From JACJWR01 sp963842975 (lineage in GTDB: Bacteria; Actinomycetota; Actinomycetes; S36-B12; UBA10799): a stretch of 64,000 nucleotides of DNA. A program made the translations under genes and the position numbers. Below the pieces are notes generated by a model. The model was not told the origin of the DNA. It saw only the letters and a program-made list of their open reading frames with translations, and made no database searches. How positions within the stretch are numbered: position 1 is the first letter of the stretch; each line of letters begins with the position of its first letter. Below are positions 25,856 to 33,990 of the stretch, one piece after another. Where the stretch lies: NCBI GenBank assembly GCA_963842975.1, contig CAWJIH010000004.1, forward strand, positions 62,001 through 126,000, written 5' to 3'.

Positions 25856-26648
25856 TCAGAGGGGCTTGATGGCTTCAATGGTCGCTGAGACTACGTAGTC
25901 GGTGATGTTGGTTCCCGGAGCCCACTGCTCGATAAAGGCTTTGCTTTCATCCTTGGGTGCGATTCGGATGTCGACAAAGCCGGCCGTCGACATCATCGCG
26001 TGCAGGTCGGAGACTAGCGAGGCTCCGGCCATACAGCCGGAGTAGAGGGAGAGGTCCCCGGCAAGTCTCATCGGGGATGTGAGTCGAGGCAACGATGTCG
26101 GAGATCGCCAGTCGACCTCCCGGCTTTAGTACCCGGTAGGCATCCCGGAAAACGGCGGGCTTGTCCGGCGAGAGGTTGATGACGCAGTTGGAAATGATCA
26201 CGTCGACAGTTCCATCTGCAACCGGTAGGTGCTCGATCTCGCCGAGTCTGAACTCGACGTTGGAGTGTTCGCTCTGTTCGGCGTTCGCCCGGGCCTTGCT
26301 CACCATTTGCGGAGTCATGTCGACACCGATGACCCTTCCGGTGGCGCCGACTGTCCGAGCGGCGAGGAAGGCGTCGAATCCGGCGCCGCTGCCAAGGTCG
26401 AGCACGGTCTCTCCCTCCTTCATTGCGGCAATCGCGCCGGGGTTGCCGCAGCCCAGCCCCAGATCGGCCCCTGCCGGCACGGTGGCCAAATCGTCGGGGG
26501 AGTACCCAAATTGGATCGACACTGAGTTCTCGCCGCAGCAGGAAGATGACTCGGCCGGCGAGCAGCAGTCAACTGCGTCGCTGGCAGCGATTGCGCCGTA
26601 GTTTTCGCGGACAGCCGTGCGCACGGCATCGTCGGTGGATTGACTCAC
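25856..26648 (-). pseudogene. arsM: Arsenite S-adenosylmethionine methyltransferase (ArsM), one frameshift
   Basis: SAM-dependent enzyme that methylates trivalent arsenic. The N-terminus has the cysteine-rich stretch DCCSPAESSSCCGEN. GYSPDDLATVPAGADLGLGC is the ArsM family signature, followed by SAM motif I VLDLGSGAGFDAFLAA and later IISNCVINLSPDKPAVF (arsenic-binding Cys). The frame breaks at about 26,066 just after HIPDE. The remainder (LSLYSGCMAGASLVSDLHAM ... FIEQWAPGTNITDYVVSA) is intact in the next frame. Removing one G from the GGGG run gives IPDETCRDLSLYSGC, which fits the family well, so a sequencing error is plausible. The GTG at 26648 is the start, with an ArsR-like box 17 bp upstream. 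The last conserved arsenic-binding Cys (SGC) lies beyond the shift. Confidence 0.85.
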
Positions 26649-26664
26649 GGCAACTCCCAGATAT

Positions 26665-26680
26665 ATCGATGGACATCGAA
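26665..26680. promoter_or_regulatory. ArsR-like operator upstream of arsM
   Basis: ATCGAT-GGAC-ATCGAA, which contains the perfect dyad CGATG-GA-CATCG (26667-26678), sits 17 bp upstream of the arsM start. It has the same 6-4-6 geometry as the two boxes between arsC and arsR at 42.97-43.02 kb. Control of arsM by the ArsR encoded 16 kb away is inferred. Confidence 0.5.
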
Positions 26681-26809
26681 GTATATGCCTCTCGGTCTGT
26701 TCTAGCCAAGGTGGACGATCACTGGCCACAAGCCGAGGCCCAGCTTCACCTGGTTGCGGAAGGATGCGCCTATTGCGGACGGGGTCCAGACAGCGCCGAC
26801 ATTGCGCGA

Positions 26810-27520
26810 CTACGGCTCCGCGCGTGTGTGTTCCGCGCGACGTTCTCGTCGCGTCCCGATCACTGCGAAGAAAACCGTGACCACCATCGGAATAAGACCG
26901 AATATCAGGGGATGCGGCTTCGCGAGTGTGCCGGTGCCATACGTGAAGGCCCCGGCCACGAAGCCGAGGGTCAGGATTGATGCAGCGCGGGCAACGGTTG
27001 TGGTGGCATCCCGCCAATGTGCATCCAGCCCCTTCGACGCGAAGGCGATGGCGTAGAGGAGACTCCCCGTACTCGCCGTGAGCCACCCCCGCAGTGCGGG
27101 AGTCTCCAACACCCCCACTGCCACGCAAGTGATTCCCAACGACATCAGGGGCACCGCAAGCTGATTACGGTCGATGTTCAGCAGGCTCATCACCATCACA
27201 CCCACAAGCACGGCCGCGCCGAATCCAATCGGCACCACCACGCGTAGTCCCAACGGGCCTCGAAAGCGGCCCCGCAGCGCCAACCCGATCACCACGCCAC
27301 CAACCGCACCCAGCAGCGAAAGCACCGCGATCGATGATCGTTCCCAATCCCGCCACGACTCCCCCGCTAGGACCACGAGGTTTCCTGCCTGATTGGTGGT
27401 GAATATGCCGTACTTCTCGTAGCCATAGGTGTCCACAACACCGACACTCCAAGACAGCAGAAAGGCGACCAATGTCGGGTGTAGGAAGAAGTTCTCGCCA
27501 TCACGAGCCCGGTCGACCAT
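26810..27520 (-). CDS. DUF1275 (YoaK family) membrane protein
   Basis: A 236-aa protein with about six membrane segments. The family start (LVAFLLSWSVGVVDTYGYEK, then GIFTTNQAGNLVVLAG) and the central GSLLYAIAFASKGLDAHW motif are those of YoaK/DUF1275 proteins. The family is widespread and uncharacterised, and its members have been suggested to be transporters. The C-terminal tail is basic. It lies upstream of arsM on the same strand, but 160 bp and an ArsR-like box separate them, so co-transcription is unlikely. Confidence 0.82.
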   Translation of the reverse strand: MVDRARDGENFFLHPTLVAFLLSWSVGVVDTYGYEKYGIFTTNQAGNLVVLAGESWRDWERSSIAVLSLLGAVGGVVIGLALRGRFRGPLGLRVVVPIGFGAAVLVGVMVMSLLNIDRNQLAVPLMSLGITCVAVGVLETPALRGWLTASTGSLLYAIAFASKGLDAHWRDATTTVARAASILTLGFVAGAFTYGTGTLAKPHPLIFGLIPMVVTVFFAVIGTRRERRAEHTRAEP

Positions 27521-27660
27521 AGCCTGAATCTAGCGTTGGCACGGTCGGTGCACTCGGGCTTCGCCGGACGAAGGTATCCAACGGCACGGGGACCACAACG
27601 GGAGCTGACTGCACATGCCACAATCGGCGCCGGGAGCAACGACGCAGGAGAGCAGGGTTC

Positions 27661-27924
27661 ATGAGGTTTTCCTTTGACCGGCACGGGGTACACCGTGTGG
27701 CCGACGATCCGCAGGCTGAGGCTGCCCGACACATCCAGCACGACCTCGACCAGGTGGCTGCCCACGCCCAGCAGAAGACAGTTGCGGAAGTGACGGCCGA
27801 ACTCCACCACCGGCTGGAGCATCACGGCTGGCAGTTCGACGACGCGATGCTGCAGCGGTGGGCTGCCCAGATGGTTGCCGGTGACCGCATCGTGGTCCAG
27901 CCTGACTCTGCCGCCGCACAGTAA
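27661..27924 (+). CDS. Small hypothetical protein, 87 aa
   Basis: A small His/Gln-rich, probably helical protein (HIQHDLDQVAAHAQQKTVAE, then TAELHHRLEHHGWQFDDAML). No family recognised. Support comes from a possible Shine-Dalgarno (AGGAG, about 14 nt upstream) and codon use like its neighbours. The stop codon lies within an 18-bp tandem repeat, so the C-terminal end may be variable between strains. It precedes a DinB-like gene by 68 bp. Confidence 0.45.
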   Translation: MRFSFDRHGVHRVADDPQAEAARHIQHDLDQVAAHAQQKTVAEVTAELHHRLEHHGWQFDDAMLQRWAAQMVAGDRIVVQPDSAAAQ

Positions 27925-27949
27925 CCCGGCGCCGCACAGTAACCCGGCG
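27914..27949 (+). repeat. Two perfect 18-bp tandem repeats plus a degenerate third
   Basis: CCGCACAGTAACCCGGCG is present at 27914-27931 and 27932-27949, followed by a diverged partial copy (TCGCGCAGCCACC...). The first copy contains the TAA stop of the upstream small gene. Confidence 0.85.
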
Positions 27950-27992
27950 TCGCGCAGCCACCCTGGGAAGGTCCACGGCTACGCTCCAGAGC

Positions 27993-28622
27993 ATGGACCT
28001 TTTCGCCGACATTGCCGACGAACGGCGCATCACCGCCGACTTCCTCGCCACGTTGGACGACGAGCAATGGGCGACACCGAGCCTCTGCGAGGGTTGGACA
28101 GTGCATGACGTGGCGGCTCACTTGCTGATGCCGCTGGTCACGTCCTCGTGGGCTTTCGCCGCCGCCATGTTGCGTCACCGCATGAGTTTCGATCGGGCAA
28201 ACACCGACTTGACCGCAACAGTGGCCAAACGCAGCAACGACGAGATCATCTCCGGTCTGCGGGAGCACGCCGAGGACCGCTTCACCCCGCCTGGATTGGG
28301 GCCGGCGGCTCCGCTCACCGACCTCCTCATTCACGGCGAAGACATGCGCCGCCCGCTTCGCCTGTCTCGCGACTTCGAAGCGTCCCGGTTGATCGTTGCC
28401 CTTGACTTCCTGACGTCGGGCAATCGGCTTGGCTTCGTGCCGCCGTCGCGGCTGACGGGGTTTCGGTTCGCTGCCACGGACCTGAACTGGAGCTTCGGCG
28501 AAGGCGTCGATGTGCTTGGCCCGGCCGAGTCGCTCATGTTGGCAATCGCGGGTCGACCGGCGGCACTGCCGGACCTGATCGGCGAAGGGGTTGACGAGTT
28601 GGCCGCTCGGATCGGCGCATAG
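27993..28622 (+). CDS. Maleylpyruvate isomerase / mycothiol-dependent DinB-like family protein
   Basis: A 209-aa four-helix-bundle protein of the actinobacterial MDMPI/TIGR03083 family. The N-terminus carries the family motif PSLCEGWTVHDVAAHLLMPL (about residues 28-47), whose His is one of three predicted metal ligands. LTDLLIHGEDMRRPL (about 109-123) provides the second His/Glu region. Members are metal-dependent enzymes thought to use mycothiol, but most have no assigned substrate. No clear Shine-Dalgarno precedes the ATG, so translation may be leaderless. The C-terminal part resembles a sterol-carrier-like fold. Confidence 0.83.
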   Translation: MDLFADIADERRITADFLATLDDEQWATPSLCEGWTVHDVAAHLLMPLVTSSWAFAAAMLRHRMSFDRANTDLTATVAKRSNDEIISGLREHAEDRFTPPGLGPAAPLTDLLIHGEDMRRPLRLSRDFEASRLIVALDFLTSGNRLGFVPPSRLTGFRFAATDLNWSFGEGVDVLGPAESLMLAIAGRPAALPDLIGEGVDELAARIGA

Positions 28623-28922
28623 CGCGGAGTGCGCAAGTTCCCGTCAGCGACACCGGGAATGCATGTGCGCGATATTCGGCGCCGAGGCACAACGGCTGTC
28701 GAGCAGCACGCCGGAGATCAGCACGCAGGAGAGCAGCAGCGGACCGACTAGGGCGACTGCTCAGGCGACTCCGAAGTCGAAGATGATGATTGCGACCAGC
28801 AGAAGAAGGACCCGGGGCAAGTTGCGTGATCCTGATGCGCACGAGGGGCCTTCCGAACGTCGAGATGACCACGTGCGCCCGGTCCACTGCGGACGGCTCT
28901 GCCGAGACGGCATACTCAGCAA
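28623..28922. other. 300-bp gap without a convincing gene
   Basis: No coding region is supported on the plus strand. On the minus strand one frame contains two hydrophobic stretches (RVLLLLVAIIIFDFGVA and GPLLLSCVLISGVLLDS) separated by a TGA at about 28,759, which could be a decayed small membrane-protein gene or chance. Confidence 0.4.
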
Positions 28923-29357
28923 ATGGCCCGCCCCCGCAAGCTCCCCAGTGACGATGTGCTGCGCGCGTGGCGGGACGAGGGCCTCACCTATCGGCAGATC
29001 CACGAGCGTTTGGCCGAACAGGGAATCGATGTGTCCTTTTCGTCGGTGAGCGTCGCGCTGAGCCGCATGGGATCGACCGAGCGCGTGCGCTACGACGACT
29101 GGCTGCCATGGTCCCCGATTCGCGCCGAACACAACGACGCGTGGGAGGCAACCATGCTTCGCGTGGGTGCTCGGTTGGCCCGGGGGCAGGACGTTCCGGA
29201 ACGGCACCGCACCTCGTTCCAGCGATGGCGCTCAGATCTCGCCGAGCGCAACCTAGTCGTGGGCTACGCGAGTGCCCGAGGCTTCTACCTCACGGAGCTG
29301 CGCCCGGGAGTCGACGCCCCCGATGGAATCCCGATCCGTATCGACGATGCCGACTGA
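28923..29357 (+). CDS. Small HTH-like protein, 144 aa
   Basis: The N-terminal 50 residues form a helix-turn-helix-like unit: KLPSDDVLRAWRDEGLTYRQ, then IHERLAEQGIDVSFSSVSVA, similar to resolvase- or transposase-type HTH segments. The rest (RVRYDDWLPWSPIRAEHNDA ... HRTSFQRWRSDLAERNLVVG) is basic and has no recognised motif. No membrane or signal segments. A DNA-binding role is likely but the target is unknown. It stands alone, convergent with the SWIM protein gene. Confidence 0.6.
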   Translation: MARPRKLPSDDVLRAWRDEGLTYRQIHERLAEQGIDVSFSSVSVALSRMGSTERVRYDDWLPWSPIRAEHNDAWEATMLRVGARLARGQDVPERHRTSFQRWRSDLAERNLVVGYASARGFYLTELRPGVDAPDGIPIRIDDAD

Positions 29358-29487
29358 CAATCGGGATTCCGCAGTGGGCGAGGCTCGCCTACCACGAGTC
29401 ATCGCCGGCCCAACGTGTCTACTGCGGCCCACAACTGCCGCTCACTGACGTGGCTGACGTGTTGCCGTGCTCGATGCTGAATCGCCA

Positions 29488-30078
29488 TCAGAATCCCGGC
29501 GGCGGGGCGATGTCGGCGGCGGCTGCCAGGACCTGCTCGAGGTCCAACGACGGTCGCGCGATGCGGACTTTGGCCAACCGCTCAGCGGAGATCCGGACCT
29601 CCGCGGCAGCCTCCGCAACCGTTGCGTCCGAATCGCCAGTCCAGCGCAGCAGCATCGCCAAGTCCCGGTCGATCAGATTGGCCACCACGTAGGCCAACGC
29701 CACCGCGTGCTTGCACCAGTACGTTTCACCGCAGCCGTAGGGACAATCACAGTCGGCGGTGTAGTCGCCGAAGTCCCGTCGATACAGACTCAAAAAGTAG
29801 GGCTCATCACCACTTCCCTGTACCTGCGCGACGGCTGATTTCTCGCCGAGGTCCACACCCACCACCTGACCCTGGCGGGCATAGGTGCGAGCCCTGCTGG
29901 CCACCGCGGCGGAGCACAGTCGGTTGGCCCCCTCCACCAAGGCCAGTCCCTCTGCGCTGGCAGCCCGGCCCGGGGTGGCGATGCCCACGCCGCCGGCCAC
30001 CGCACGGCGTGGCTTTGGCTCCCATCCGCCGTTGTCGCGCCACCAGTCGTCGGGGCCGCCGCGCCGCGAGCCGCTCAC
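29488..30078 (-). CDS. SWIM zinc-finger protein
   Basis: A 196-aa protein whose centre carries a SWIM finger, CDCPYGCGETYWCKHAVALA (CxC...CxH; about residues 110-129). SWIM domains bind DNA or protein and commonly accompany SNF2-type ATPases. The N-terminus is Trp/Arg/Gly-rich. The GTG start at 30078 overlaps the helicase stop (ATGTGA), so the two proteins are made together and probably work as a complex. A longer upstream reading lies inside the helicase gene and is rejected. Confidence 0.85.
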   Translation of the reverse strand: MSGSRRGGPDDWWRDNGGWEPKPRRAVAGGVGIATPGRAASAEGLALVEGANRLCSAAVASRARTYARQGQVVGVDLGEKSAVAQVQGSGDEPYFLSLYRRDFGDYTADCDCPYGCGETYWCKHAVALAYVVANLIDRDLAMLLRWTGDSDATVAEAAAEVRISAERLAKVRIARPSLDLEQVLAAAADIAPPPGF

Positions 30079-32670
30079 ATCAGCAACCGATCGCGGGACA
30101 ATTCCACCAACGATGTGAGTTCCGCATCGGTCAATTCCGTCACCGCCTTGTCCGTGGTTGTCACCACCGCTGCAGCCACCCCGCGCTTGGCGGCAAGCAT
30201 TGAATCGATCTTGTCCTCCAACGTCCCCGGACACACCAGGGTGTGCACGATCACCTTTTGGGTCTGGCCGATTCGCCACACCCGATCCGATGCCTGGTCC
30301 TCCACCGCGGGGTTCCACCACCGATCCACATGCACCACGTGGTTCGCTCGGACCAGCGTCAAGCCAGTGCCGCCGGCTTTGATCGAGGCGACCAAGATGG
30401 GTGGTCCGTCAGGTGCATTGAATTGCTCCACCGTAGTGGCGCGTCGAGTGCGGCTGTGGGATCCGGTCAGGGTGAGAGCGGGCACGCCGACGTGTTCGGT
30501 CAAGTGCGCGGCGAGGTCGGAGGCGAAGGATGCGAACTGGGTGAAGACGACCACTGCCTGTCCCTCATCGATGATCTCGGCGCACAATTCGGTCAGCCGA
30601 TCCACCTTGCCGGAACGGCCCGCGAGGTTCGTGCGGCTTTCGGTCAGCAACGCAGGGTGGACGCAGATCTGTTTGAGCCGACTGATCGCACCCAACACCG
30701 ACGCCCGCCGTTTGACGCCCTGTTCTGAAAGAGAGTCCGTCAGTGCACGCACCGCGGCTTCGTAGGCGCCCACCTGTTCCTTGGTCAAGGCACAGTCGTC
30801 ACGCACGATGGTGCGGTCGGGCAGGTCCGGTGCGATCGTCGGATCACTCTTGACCCTACGCAGGATGAACGGCGAAGTGAAGCCGCGCAGCACCCGAAGT
30901 TCCTCACTCGCCGGATCGACGCCGGCGAATCTGCGTTTGAACACCGTGCGCCGAGGAAGCAGGCCGGGGTTGGTGAAGGCCATCAGACTCCACAGATCGA
31001 GCACGTGGTTCTCCACCGGGGTGCCGGTGACGGCAAGCCGATGGGTCGTGGTCAACGCTCGGGCCGCCTTGGCCGCCCGGGTGTCGGGATTCTTGATCGC
31101 CTGCGCCTCGTCCAGCACAACGCGATGCCAGGCTACTTCGCGCAGCGCGGCATCGCGGGCCAGCAGCCCGTAGGTGGTCACAACGATGTCTGCCTCGTGG
31201 GCGACGTCCGCGCCCGCACGGTCGCTGCCGTGGTGAGCCACCACGCGCAGTCCCGGGGTGAACTGTGCAGCTTGGCGCGCCCAGGTGTCGACCAACGTTA
31301 CCGGGCACACCACCAGCGTCGGCCCGGGATGATCCACGGCGACCCGGGTGAGTACTTGCAGTGTCTTCCCCAGGCCCATGTCGTCGGCGAGGACGCCGCC
31401 GGTGCCGTTTTCCTCGATCCAGGTGAGCCAATCCAACCCGGCTCGCTGATAGTGCCGAAGAGTCGCCTGCACCTGCGCTGGGGGATCGACACTGCGGGCC
31501 GGGCGCAGTTGCGTGAGCCCGGTGACGTCCCATTCGGCGCCGTCGAAGGCGGTGTCGGCCAGCACTTCGGCGACCCCGGAGTCGTTGGCCAGAGCCGCCA
31601 GCATCGCGAGCATCCGGCGCCGATCGGCCTCCGACAACCGCATCCAGCGGCCGCGGACAGCCACCAACTCAGATTTGCTCTCGGCCAGCGAGGCCATCTC
31701 CGAACGCGACAGCATCACCCCCTCGACACTCACCTCGGCGGCCAACGCCAGCGAACCAGCAGTGAGCAGGCCGGTCCCAGCCGAGGCCGAGACCCGGCGT
31801 CGCACCTGTGCGGGGCGGAGCAAACCGCCGGGCGCGAGCACATCAATCCCAGCCCGTTGCAAGGCGCCAGCGCGAGTATCGAGGAAATCGAGCAGCTCGG
31901 TTGCAGTGGGCTCGTAGGGGTGAAGGTCACGAAGCGGGCCCTTGGGCCAGGCCGCGCGGAGGACAGCGAATTCGGCCTCCCGCCAGCGAGCCCGTGCCTC
32001 GGGTGGCAGATTCGCAAACGATTCGGTGCCGGAGTTGTCGGCAGCCGCGAACCGAGTCGTCGGATCGTCCAAGGCGATCGCCAGCGGTACCAGCATCCAC
32101 TGGCCGGAGGAGTCGGCGGAGTCAGGTGGATCCACTCGGAGCACCAGCCGGGCGTTCGCCCCCTTGCGTGCGGCGACTAGTTCGGCCCAACGCCGCCACG
32201 CCGCCGGTTTCCCGTGTCAGGGCGGGCGGCGCTTCGGCGATGAGGGCGTTCACTAGGTCGGCCAGGAAACGGTCTGCGGCATCGCTGATGAGGGCGCCAG
32301 ACAGGAACAGGCCGGCGGCTTCGGCCTGTGCGCACACGTGGCGGATGTCGGCGGCCATGCCTGGATCGGGCGCGATCAGCCAGCGCGGCTGCTTGCCGTC
32401 ATAGGTAGGCACCACCGCCGCCGCGCCCACCACATTGAGTGCGGCTTCAACGAGGCCCAGCAGGGCCTCGCCGCGCGATGTCGTCGCGGTCGATTCGAAT
32501 AGGTCGGCCACCACCTGCGGCAGATTCGCATCGATCGGCACCGCCCACGCTTCGGCAGCCCGCCATCCGGTGCGCGTGGGGATGGCTTTGGGGCTTGGCT
32601 CGCCGCTGCCCGGATCCGCGGTGCACCACAGCCCGCGGTCCTCGACGAACACGTCAACCGGTTCGGCCAC
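30075..32670 (-). pseudogene. SNF2/DEAD-box helicase (HelZ-like), one frameshift
   Basis: A Swi2/Snf2-family ATPase of roughly 860 aa split by one frameshift. The N-terminal accessory part (start probably GTG 32670, VAEPVDVFVEDRGLWCTADP) runs to about 32,205. The rest begins AAWRRWAELVAARKGANARL and contains motif I DDMGLGKTLQ, motif II DEAQAIKN, GTPVENHVLDLWSL, and motif VI WWNPAVEDQASDRVWRIGQ, all intact. Removing one G from a GGG run at about 32,205 restores a single frame, so the break may be a sequence error. The SNF2-SWIM gene order is common in actinobacteria, where its role in DNA repair or remodelling is not settled. Divergent from the riboswitch-controlled sulfur operon. Confidence 0.85.
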
Positions 32671-32765
32671 CGCACCACCGTATCCGAGGGGTCCGGTCAA
32701 CTTCCCTCCCAATTCGTCGGAACCCCCTATGCAGCAACGGATTTCGTCTGCTACGTTTCTCCCCA

Positions 32766-32841
32766 ACATCCAGAGCGACCGAGAGATCTGGCTCGTTGAA
32801 GTCGCAGCAACCCTTCGGGGTGCTAATGCCAGAACCGATGT
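32766..32841 (+). promoter_or_regulatory. SAM-I (S-box) riboswitch
   Basis: The S-box core is recognisable by eye: an AGAG motif after the P1 5' strand (ACATC, 32766-32770), CCGAGAGATCTGGCTCG, then GCAGCAACC, the GGTGCTAATGCC segment, and the closing P1 3' strand GATGT (32837-32841). It binds S-adenosylmethionine and normally turns expression off when SAM is high. It lies upstream of a leader ORF and a sulfur-uptake/homocysteine-synthesis operon, as expected for the class. No T-rich terminator follows. The purine-rich GGGAGA of the leader ORF starts only 4 nt after P1, so control of leader translation or Rho access is likely. Confidence 0.9.
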
Positions 32842-32855
32842 AATGGGAGACTTCA

Positions 32856-32954
32856 ATGCATTCTGACGCCGCTGCTCGGCTCACGCCTCACCTTCCTTCC
32901 GGCGCCACTGTGTGGCCGCCTGCGTGCTGCACCTACGTGTGTTGTTGTCGGTAG
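32856..32954 (+). CDS. Cysteine-rich leader peptide (32 aa), probable cysteine sensor
   Basis: A short ORF with GGGAGA (32845-32850) 5 nt upstream of the ATG. The peptide starts MHSDAAARLTPH and ends ACCTYVCCCR, so five of its last nine residues are Cys (codons TGC TGC and TGT TGT TGT). Poly-Cys uORFs just before sulfur genes are known cysteine attenuators in mycobacteria: ribosome stalling when Cys-tRNA is scarce changes folding of the downstream RNA. The peptide lies between the SAM riboswitch and the ABC transporter start, and a hairpin follows 5 nt after its stop. That it senses cysteine here is inference from content and position. Confidence 0.75.
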   Translation: MHSDAAARLTPHLPSGATVWPPACCTYVCCCR

Positions 32955-32959
32955 TTACC

Positions 32960-33030
32960 GCCTGAATCTCAGGCCTGCCACCTCACGACTCCACACCCCC
33001 GCGAGCAGACCCGCCCCTGGTGGGGCTCGC
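32960..33030 (+). promoter_or_regulatory. Hairpins between the Cys leader and the transporter start
   Basis: GCCTGA-ATC-TCAGGC (32960-32974) forms a 6-bp stem directly after the leader stop. A second, nested hairpin GCCCC-TGGT-GGGGC (33013-33026), extended by GCGA/TCGC (33001-33004 / 33027-33030), ends 6 nt before the Shine-Dalgarno GAAGGA (33037-33042). These are good candidates for the switching part of an attenuator or for protection of the ribosome site. No T-run, so not a classic intrinsic terminator. Confidence 0.5.
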
Positions 33031-33051
33031 CAACTCGAAGGAATCACCACC

Positions 33052-33828
33052 ATGACTGCCACCTACCCTGAGCACACCCTTGCCGCGACCGCCCCCGCCC
33101 AAGTCGAATTGCACCAAGCGGGCAAGGCATTCGGCACCGGAACTGCCCGAGTCGAGGTGCTCACCGACATCGACTTAGTGATCAATCCCGGTGAGGTCGT
33201 CGCCCTCCTCGGCCCCAGCGGTTGCGGGAAATCCACTTTGTTGCGGCTCGTCGCCGGGCTCGACACCCCAACCTCCGGTGTCGTGTCGGTCGATGACCAA
33301 CCGGTCGCCGGCGTGGATCCGCGATGTTCGGTGGTTTTCCAGGAGCCGCGGCTGTTGCCGTGGCGGTCGGTGGCCAAGAACGTCGCATTGGGAATCCGTG
33401 ACGGCTCGGGCGCCGCTGAGATCGCCGATTGGCTCGACCTTGTGGGCCTGCAAGGGTTCGGAGACCACCTGCCCAAGGAGATCTCCGGGGGCATGGCGCA
33501 GCGCACCGCGCTGGCCCGGGCGTTGATCGGACACCCGGGGGTGCTGCTGCTCGACGAACCGTTCGCCGCGCTTGATGCGCTGACCCGAATGCGCATGCAG
33601 GATCTGCTGGTCGACGTCACCGCTCGGCTGGGCACCACGGTGCTACTCGTCACCCACGACGTCGATGAAGCGCTGTACCTGGCTGATCGCGTGATCGTGC
33701 TCGGTCACCGGGGTACCGGCATCGTGGACACGATCTCGGTGGGGCTGGAACGGCCGCGCGACCGGAGCAACCCGGCGTTGGCGCCACTGCGCTCCACCCT
33801 GCTGCGTCACTTCGGCATCCACGAGTAG
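33052..33828 (+). CDS. ssuB: ABC transporter ATP-binding protein (SsuB/TauB/NrtD type)
   Basis: A 258-aa importer ATPase. Walker A LLGPSGCGKSTLLRLVAG (about 46-63), Q-loop VFQEPRLLPWRSV, signature ISGGMAQRTALARAL (about 147-161), Walker B VLLLDEPFAALD, and H-loop LVTHDVDEALYLADR are all present. The subfamily pattern VFQEPRLLPW is that of sulfonate/taurine/nitrate uptake systems. First gene of the operon behind the SAM riboswitch and Cys leader, which supports a sulfur substrate over nitrate. GAAGGA 9 nt before the ATG. Energises the permease and binding protein encoded downstream. Confidence 0.85.
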   Translation: MTATYPEHTLAATAPAQVELHQAGKAFGTGTARVEVLTDIDLVINPGEVVALLGPSGCGKSTLLRLVAGLDTPTSGVVSVDDQPVAGVDPRCSVVFQEPRLLPWRSVAKNVALGIRDGSGAAEIADWLDLVGLQGFGDHLPKEISGGMAQRTALARALIGHPGVLLLDEPFAALDALTRMRMQDLLVDVTARLGTTVLLVTHDVDEALYLADRVIVLGHRGTGIVDTISVGLERPRDRSNPALAPLRSTLLRHFGIHE

Positions 33829-33990
33829 CCCACCCGACGACTTTCCCGGCACCCAGACGCCACCGCACGGGGCCAACCGGACTTTCGCGGGACACCGCGC
33901 CGCATTTGGCCAGCCCAAGGGTTTCACCATCCTTTATTCGCACTAACTCAATCAACTCAATCCGAATAACAACTAAGGAGCCTTACCGAG

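Noticed and set aside
26423..26980. Plus-strand frame across the arsM promoter
   Set aside because: Covers the arsM 5' end antisense and carries no recognisable domain; the ArsR-like box explains the site better.
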